DNA of 64,000 nucleotides from Physcia stellaris (Eukaryota; Ascomycota; Lecanoromycetes; Caliciales; Physciaceae), in NCBI GenBank assembly GCA_018902385.1, contig JABSSW010000007.1, forward strand, positions 434,001 through 498,000, written 5' to 3'. The notes below the pieces were generated by a model. That model had not been told where the DNA came from. It did not search any database and saw only the letters and a program-made list of their open reading frames with translations. Positions 57,277-64,000 of this stretch are shown in pieces (position 1 is the stretch's first letter; each line of letters starts with the position of its first letter). The position numbers and the translations under genes are program-made.

Positions 57277-58516
57277 TCAAAGCATCTTCTTCCCCACCCT
57301 CCTCACCTCATCCCCATAACTCCGATCATCATCGCCCTCAACCTGCCTAACGACAGTCTCCATCTCCCTGCTCTGCCGTTCCCACTCCGCCTTACTCATC
57401 TTGCTCTCGCGGGTGAAGAGCTCGGCGTTGGGGCGGCGGTAGGAGCCGAAGAGGCGGTCGGACAGCGTCGTGAACTGGCCGTAGTTGTAGTTGAAGTAGA
57501 GGTGGTGCATCGTGTGGCAGGCGGCGCCGTTGATGATGGGGGAGTTGGCTACGTATTCGCCGTCGTCTGTTGAGGGGGTTCAGCAAAGGTTTTCCTTTTT
57601 TTTTTTGGGAATGGAGATAGAAGGGAAGGGGGATCTAGGGATTGTGGTTTTGGGCGGGGAGGTGGCGATCGAGAATAGGGGGAAAAGGGACTTACGGATA
57701 AACACCGTCCAGATGTTAATGAACACAAACAGCGCGATGTACGCGAATTTCTGCAATGGGAACAGGTAGGGATACAGATGATACGGCACACTCTGTGCGA
57801 ATCCATCCAATGGGTGAAAAGCGTGGCTGGCGTACGGCGTTGGCATGATCCACTTGTGATGCGGTTTGTGCAGCGTCTTGTATATCAACGGATGATGCAG
57901 TCCGCGGTGGATCCAGTAGATGAGGAAATCGGTGAAGCAGATGAAGAAGGGGAATTGAAGGACGTTGTAAAGGGAAAAAGGCGCATCGGAGGGGCTATCG
58001 TAGAGTTTGGCAAGCCCACGCACTTCACCGAGGAACAGGGGTGCGGTGAAGATGGCCATGACGGGGAGGGAGATGAGGGTTTGTTTGATCTCGAGCCGGA
58101 CTTGGTTGCGCAGGTATTTGGGGTGGGTGAAGGTTGCGTGGTCGAAGATGAAGATGTAGGAAAGGGTTGCGCAGAGGAAGTAGACGACGGCGCCGAAAAG
58201 CCTGTCTCTTTTTTAGCAAACGCAATGGGACCCTTGCGCATTGGAAGAGCTACCATGTTATGAGATACAGACTGAAGCCTTGTCGATAGATGTTGTCTCG
58301 ACCCCACTGGCTCATGTAGGCATATTGCGAGGGTTCAAGCTGGAACAGCTGGTTTGTTCGTGGAATGGCGGTGGGAAGCTCTCGGCGGCTTGAGAAGGTG
58401 GAAGTGACATCTTTGACGACGTTCCTCCTGGTTTGGGTGGGAGGCGAGCCCGGGACAAGGAATGCGTAGAATCGATCGAAGAGGAAGGTATCGAAGATCT
58501 CGAGTATGACATCCAT
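57277..58516 (-). CDS. ERG3: C-5 sterol desaturase Erg3
   Basis: Exons 58516-58254, 58201-57696 and 57566-57277 give 352 residues (yeast Erg3 365). It introduces the C5-C6 double bond in ergosterol synthesis at the ER, using a di-iron centre held by histidine boxes: HRGLHH (186-191), HKPHHK (199-204) and HTMHH (274-278), all present. Other conserved parts are the N-terminal FDTFLFDRFYAFLVPG, SQYAYMSQWGRDNIYRQ, FFICFTDFLIYWIHR, the YASHAFHPLDGFAQS segment and VFIHDGEYVANSPIINGAAC across intron 2. Hydrophobic helices surround the His boxes. Intron 2 is 129 nt and contains a poly-T run. Loss of this enzyme is a known azole-resistance route in fungi. Confidence 0.95.
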
Positions 58517-59327
58517 GGTATAAAAACGGCCAAGCTTCTACCAGCCTTCGCACCGACACTCTTCTTGATGCTCGAGGGAGGATGAAAGAGAGAAGAACAT
58601 GTGGGAGTATGGAGAAGTTGGACTATCAAGGAAGGCGAAAGTACATGTCAATGGATCTCTGAAGATGAGTGAGACGGAGTACTAGAGAGTGGTGCCACTG
58701 CGTTGATCAATTTTCCCGACCGCCCAAACTCACCCGCTCAGACTGTCAGGGACCAAGCCTTTTTGTCCAGGGGCGGTATCCAATCAAAATGCTCAATTCA
58801 CTTTATCGCCAAACGGTCTCGGCTCAGGGTCTTTCCGTCCATCAACCGCCACCTTTGCTTCAACCCTAATTAGACCTTACGCAAGCAAATCTCAACCTCA
58901 TAGAAATGCCGCGCTTTTTAGAAGTCACCTATCCATTATCAGCCGGCAGATGGCTACCAATTCGCTTGCTGTAGTAGGCACAAGGGAAGGCATAGAAATA
59001 CCATAACTGGATCGCTTGAACAAAGACGAGATGAAACCAAAATCTAATACCGTGGGAAAGTACATGAATCAGGACTGCTGTATCAAGAATTAGATATACT
59101 AGTAAAGCGTACTTTTCATGACCACGACTTCTCTTCATTCACACATCCTAGATTGTACACTTTTCTCCATCCATCCCAGCCCATTTGTACCGTGTGTCTC
59201 ATCCTATGTCATACCTTATCCCATGATCGCCATCCATCTCACCCAAGCCCTTTTACCCAAAAGCCAGCATGCATTCCGTGGGCCTTGGCCCCTCGTCAGC
59301 CACCGTAACAGTCAAAGAACCCCCGTT
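58517..59327. other. ERG3 upstream region
   Basis: 811 bp between the ERG3 start and the stop of the zinc-finger gene, both on the minus strand. No clear sterol-response element (TCGTATA) was found by eye in the proximal 300 bp, and no gene is seen. Confidence 0.35.
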
Positions 59328-60741
59328 TCAGCACAACGCATTCGCAACACCATAACTGTCGTCTCTCTCACAGAATCCCGTACTGCTATTGCTACTTGTC
59401 TCGTCTCTCTTGCCGCCGTCGAACAGCTCGCTCTCGACACTGCCGCTGGAGCTGGCACTTCTGTCTCCTTGTTTGCTACCGTCATCATCCTTGGAGACGG
59501 TGAAGATCCGTCGGTCCTTGCCACGGCCCTTGATACCTTTGTTGCTGTTTTTGTATAGGGTGGCGAAGTACTCCCAGAGATCCTTGTCCGCCGACGAGAT
59601 GGCGTCACCAGCACGCAACGTTGCAAACCGCAGGGTCAGATCGCGGAGAGTGGCCGCGTGGAATTTGTTTTGATGCGACTGAATATGCTTTAGAGCTTTA
59701 GGGGCAGTAGACGGCAGGAGGTGGTGTTACCTTGAGATTACCCAATTGGGTAAATTGTTTGCCACAGCTTTCCAGTCGGCAGGTAAAGGGCTTGATCTGC
59801 TCGTGGACAATCTTGTGAGCCCGGACATTGCCTCGTTGGGCGAACCTCTTCCCGCAGGCTTCGCACGCGTACGGTCTTTCGCCCGTGTGGCGGCGTTCAT
59901 GGGTCTACCATCTGTCAATGATACACGGAAGTAGCGCAAGCGATGATAGTTCTACCTTGAGGTTGCCCAACTGGGAAAATCGTTGACCACACGACGCCTC
60001 TTTGCAGACCTGAACGTGCTTTGTCAGCTCCAGTCGCTAAGTCAACGGTGGCTGCCAGTCACTCACAAATGGCTTCTGGCCAGTGTGTGCGCGCACATGT
60101 ATCTCAAGATGGGTTTTCTGGAAGAATACTTTCGCGCAAGCTGGTATGTGACATTGATATTTCTTCCTGGCCCTGAAGCCGCCATATTCCAAACCCAGAC
60201 CCCTGGACCTGGCGTTCCGCTCGGAAGAGTTACTGCAGGGCTGGGTGTTGGATTGATATGCCGCTGGAGAAGGTCCCTGCGGACTACTGTTTCCTGATTT
60301 GGTCTGTATTGCTCGCATCAGCGTGTCGACATCAGTGCCTGAATTCGAGTCTTGAGTGGTATCCAAGGTATGCAGATCCTGTGGCGAAACATTGTAGAAT
60401 CCATAATTTCTGTCTTCTGGCGATACATCCTCAGCTTTCACGACGGGACTATTGTCCGTGTTCGCTATCACGCCCCTCGAGGTGTCTATCGCCGGCATGC
60501 ACCGGGGATCCGTATAAGCTGGAGGTATGTACAGGGACGCTGCCGCTCCTGCGCTGCAAAAGGCGTTGAATCCGTGAACGGATGAAGTACTCGCTACATA
60601 GCTTGGATTTGGGAAGCTGAACGAGACCGGATAGTTTTGGTTCGAATAAGAGTAAGTGGAGTAGTCGAGATTGTAGTCAGGCGCCACAGGTCGCCGTGTT
60701 GGGTCGTGATGGGCCACGCCGTGGTACGTGCTCGCCATCAT
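59328..60741 (-). CDS. C2H2 zinc-finger transcription factor, Azf1-like
   Basis: Exons 60741-60067, 60009-59956, 59904-59731 and 59678-59328 give 417 residues. The N-terminal ~195 residues are Tyr/Ser/Pro-rich and probably regulatory. Four tandem C2H2 fingers follow: [55 protein letters not shown] and [19 protein letters not shown], with [13 protein letters not shown] and [13 protein letters not shown] linkers. This finger order, with two GNLK fingers and the HEQIKPFTC linker, is that of yeast Azf1-like factors, linked to carbon and morphology regulation. A Ser/Asp-rich C-terminal tail includes [30 protein letters not shown]. Introns 2 and 3 both fall exactly after the GNLK codons. The first Met pair (60741/60738) makes the start slightly ambiguous. 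Confidence 0.9.
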
Positions 60742-62947
60742 GATGAAGTGTCAATTCAGACGGATGCCTAGCCTTCACGGTTTCTATTCGGTGTAGCGAG
60801 GCTTGATCGATGATCGTAATGGGGAACAGGGGGCCCCCGTCACTGATCGAGGAAGAGCTTGCGGCTTCGGATCCAAAAGCGATTTGTACAAGGAAATTTG
60901 TTGCGAAGAACAGAAGCAAAGTTGTATGTCGGCTAGGTAGTTATTAAGTATAGCAATTAGGCGATATAGGTAAGACAGAATGGCCAGTAACGGAAGAGAA
61001 GCGAGCAGAGACAGCGTTGGTACTAGTACTTCTAGCAAGAAGCGAAGATGAGATAGTTACCCCAAATAGGTGCAAGGGTCCACAGCAGCAACGGTGATTC
61101 GAGATATGAAACATAATGACTACCACCGGCCGACAGCGAGGTAATTACAACCGTTCTGTGAAGGGCTGCTCCGCAGGATGGGGAGTCCCGACGTCTCAGC
61201 GGGGAAATTTAGCATGCAGTAGATGGGCTCCATGGTTCGTTCAAACCCATTCCTCTGGGACACATGCATACATTTTAAGAGACGGGATAGACGCCAGAAA
61301 ATTTCGACAGGGCAAGAGGAATCGGCACAGATGCCGTGGAGAATGAATCAAGGAGATGCACCCACGCTGCATAAACGACGATAGATGGTTCGGTGCCCCT
61401 CTCAACGCTATCCAGACGAGTCAGGTCTCTCCATTCTCGCTGCCTGCAAGATATCGAAGCAGTCTTTGGCAGTCCGTTCTGATGCTCGAGGATTCGAAGA
61501 TGTGCACCCACGTTGCTCAGTCGAGCCTCGGGCTCAGACTAGCACCGGAGGCACAGTGCGATTGAGGCTTGAGAGGTGCATGGGGTTATGGCAAAGTTAG
61601 CGAGGTCGTCGTGATCGTCCCCCCGTCCAACCCCCATGTTCGCACGAGTGTGGGGGTGCTGGATGACCAGCATGCAGCCCAGCAGCAACCGCCAACAGCA
61701 ACGAGGACCCTGACACCACACCTGCCGTCGCAATCAACCATCTCTCATTCCGGTCTGGCCTGTAGAGTGACGTCCCTGGTGGCCCCTGCGAGACAGCCAG
61801 ACGTTCCACGATGTTGTGATGTAATCCCACCAACACATGCAGCCACTAGAAAGCATGCCAATCTCATCAGCGCGGCAAGTCCTGCTACGGTTGGGGACAC
61901 GATGCAATTATGTCACAGACGCTTCCGCACGAGAAGCCGAGCCTTGTGATGCGGAGAAGATAAGGAGAAGATAAAGTAGTAGAAGCGGAAGTAGTCACTC
62001 GAGTCTCCCCAAACCCACGCCGTCGACATCAATCGACGGTCCGCAACGGGAGGGGAAACTGTCCCACTCCCGGCGCCATGGCTTCTCCGTCTGTGGCGAT
62101 GAGGTGAGTTGAGAATTCACTGGTCGATGCTCCATGCGCCTGGTGGATCCAACATCCGGGGACATTGCCCATCTGCAAGCCATGGATTGACGACGACGAT
62201 CAACATCAAATCATATGGGACACTTGCGTCAGGGAATCGGAAAGTCTTTCGGGAGTGGGGTAGACTCATGAACGTCGTGCCGACGTTGCCCATAGCAGTA
62301 TCGGAAACGTTTCAGGCCTTTGTGTAACGACGAGGCCGAGGACAATGGAATGGGTAGAATCGGACAGTCGTTGAGATCAACACCCAAGGTTGCAATAAGG
62401 TTGCATGGAGGAGCGAGTTTTGGGGTCGAGGCACCGTTTCACAAATCTTCATCTCGCTCTTTCCTCTGGCACCGAGTCCAGCAGCTTGAATGCAGGCAGG
62501 GTTGACTCGCCATACACCTGCATCCTCGTACACGTGCCCCTCGATACTCCAGAGGGTAAAACCGATTTCCCCATTGCTGCTGTGTAATTTGTGGTCGACT
62601 CTGTGTTTCAAGCTTGCATATGTCGCCATGAATATCTACTTTTATTACACAGTATCAGATTCGAAACACTCGCCACGCTGCCATCCCAGCAGCGCCGCCC
62701 CCAGACGAGAGTCGCACTATATAAAGGAGGCTATAGTCGGACTATTATCACCCTTCTGCTCCTTTCCCCCATCGCTGCGTGCGCCCTGTGCTTGTGAAAG
62801 TATCGTCCATGTACATGGCCTGAGATCAGGTGGTTATCTACCAGTCTGAGGTTATGAACATTCCTTGCAATCTTTGCCGCCCACCGCCCGTCGTCTAGAT
62901 CTCATGCCCTACCTCGCCTAGCTACGCCAACCATAACGGCTCATCCA
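60742..62947. promoter_or_regulatory. Long upstream region of the Azf1-like gene
   Basis: 2.2 kb with no supported gene, between the Azf1-like start and the TUP1 stop, both on the minus strand. Short frames on both strands look random. A TATATAAAG at 62718-62726 points right but has no gene behind it. Such long upstream spaces are common for fungal developmental regulators; it may hold distal control sites, a long 5' UTR with introns, or an unannotated non-coding RNA. Confidence 0.4.
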
Positions 62948-64000
62948 CTAGATGTATTTGTACCTAGGGGAAGCTGATCAGCACGTGCACGGCAAAGCTG
63001 TCTGTAGTGGGATACTCACTTCCAAATTCTGGCACGCATATCACCGCTGCCGGTTGCAAAGAGTTCCCCAGTGGGACAAGGAGCTACCGAGATGACTGAA
63101 GCATAGCACATTAGTGGTTACAAGGATATTCGAGATTCCGCTGACACTGACCGGAGTTTTTATGTCCTTGAAGCATGAGGTGGCAATCGCCTGTGACAGG
63201 CTGCCAGAATTGAACGCCCCTGTCTTTGGATCCGCTCAACACCCACTTGCCATCCGGTGTGAGTGCAACGCTGAGAACAAAGTCCTTCCGACACAGATTA
63301 GTATCGCGATGAGTGTCCTAATTTGCGCCAACCTACCTTGTGGCCCTCAAACGTGCGAATGCATCGTCCTCCCCTTCCTCCAGAGTTGCCCATCATGCCA
63401 TGCCCTGAGCCTAATTCCCACATTTTGATGGTTTTGTCCAGACTTCCACTGACTAATGATCGGCCATCCGGAGCAAATGCAACAGAATACACGCTGTCTT
63501 TGTGACCTTCAAGTTGCCCATCCAGTCTCTCGACTAGCATGCCGTTACGCGTGTCCCACACACGCACACTCTTGTCCAGCGATCCGGCTGCTACAAAGTC
63601 ACCGTTGGGAGACATTGCGACAGTCGTCACACCATCTTCAATGACCAGGTTGAGAATCTCTCGGCCACTGTCGAGATCCCATACACGAACAGTACGATCG
63701 CCGCTACCAGAAGCGATATGCTTTCCGTTACGAGCGAAGTCAAGAGAATAGATATCCTGCTCATGTCCTGTGAATGTGTGCCGAATAGTGCGTGCCTCGA
63801 TATCCCAGACCTGTTTAACGTCAATCGGTCAACTCGGAGAATGCAAAATCCCTTCTTGGTCATGCTTACCCTAATCTGCTTGTCTTCAGCGCCGGTAGCA
63901 AGATACTTGCCGTCAGGACTAAAGCACACACTACGGATGTATAGATCTCCATCTTTGTCAACAGTCTCATCCTGGAGCTTGGTGATTTGACGGCCGGTCG
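62948..64000 (-). CDS. TUP1: Tup1/RcoA WD40 co-repressor, C-terminal part (cut by window end)
   Basis: Exons 64000(partial)-63870, 63810-63337, 63284-63152, 63095-63020 and 62963-62948. The visible ~275 residues are WD40 repeats: [110 protein letters not shown] and [20 protein letters not shown], ending ARIWKYKYI. Tup1 with Ssn6/Cyc8 forms a general co-repressor; this propeller binds DNA-bound repressors. The order and the [10 protein letters not shown] and [10 protein letters not shown] signatures are specific to Tup1. The N-terminal tetramerisation and Ssn6-binding helix lie beyond the window. The last exon is 16 nt, chosen because GTGAGT..CCTAG is a normal 56-nt intron; without it translation would stop at ARIWK. 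Confidence 0.92.

Noticed and set aside
1-64000. tRNA, rRNA and CRISPR features
   Set aside because: No B-box with a matching A-box, no rRNA core sequence and no regularly spaced repeat array was found by eye. GGTTCAAACC-like strings near 19355 and 61240 lack a tRNA context.

Overview
This is nuclear DNA of a filamentous ascomycete (Pezizomycotina; class not resolved). Most introns are 45-90 nt with GT..AG ends and CTAAC-like branch points. Genes are densely packed on both strands, and the gene set is fungal: an ERG3 sterol desaturase, TUP1, an Azf1-like zinc-finger factor, a CaMKK-type kinase, TRAPP subunits and GID9/FYV10. No prokaryotic, organellar or plasmid features were seen.

Layout. 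(1) 1-6145 is an AT-rich block holding a dead, minus-strand Ty3/Gypsy chromovirus. Its mutation pattern is unusual: the block has one CC and no GG dinucleotide, while CA/TG and CG remain common, so the decoded fragments have no Gly, Pro or Trp. (2) 6146-7605 has no recognisable gene. (3) 7606-15953 holds a small membrane protein, peptidyl-tRNA hydrolase, BMT5, FYV10/GID9, CBF5 and a Derlin. (4) 16183-16472 is a foldback MITE in the Derlin upstream region. (5) 16794-26574 holds a CaMKK-like kinase, BET5, TIF6, DHR1/ECM16 and a proteasome-assembly chaperone. (6) 26857-31969 is sparser: an F-box-like protein, a secreted Cys-rich single-pass protein, then a long polypyrimidine tract. (7) 31970-42645 holds TRS120 and, divergently, a 1751-residue Hsp90/sacsin-type ATPase ending in a HELAH...H motif. 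(8) 44754-47589 holds a MARVEL-like protein and a DUF1640/MCUR1-like mitochondrial protein, followed by a pogo-like transposon remnant (47719-48246). (9) 48474-58516 holds LAA1/HEATR5, a TACO1/YebC protein and ERG3. (10) 59328-64000 holds the Azf1-like factor, a 2.2-kb empty upstream region, and the 3' part of TUP1, cut by the window end.

How the genes relate. Ribosome production and translation are over-represented in the first 26 kb (PTH, BMT5, CBF5, TIF6, DHR1). TIF6 and DHR1 share one 522-bp divergent promoter that carries a CACGTG and a TGACTCA site two bases apart. Membrane traffic is the second theme: BET5 and TRS120 are TRAPP subunits, LAA1 works with AP-1, and Derlin acts in ERAD.

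Exon coordinates were worked out by hand from splice signals and reading-frame continuity. Every multi-exon model given with exact coordinates closes in frame, except the kinase N-terminus and LAA1, where frame breaks are described.
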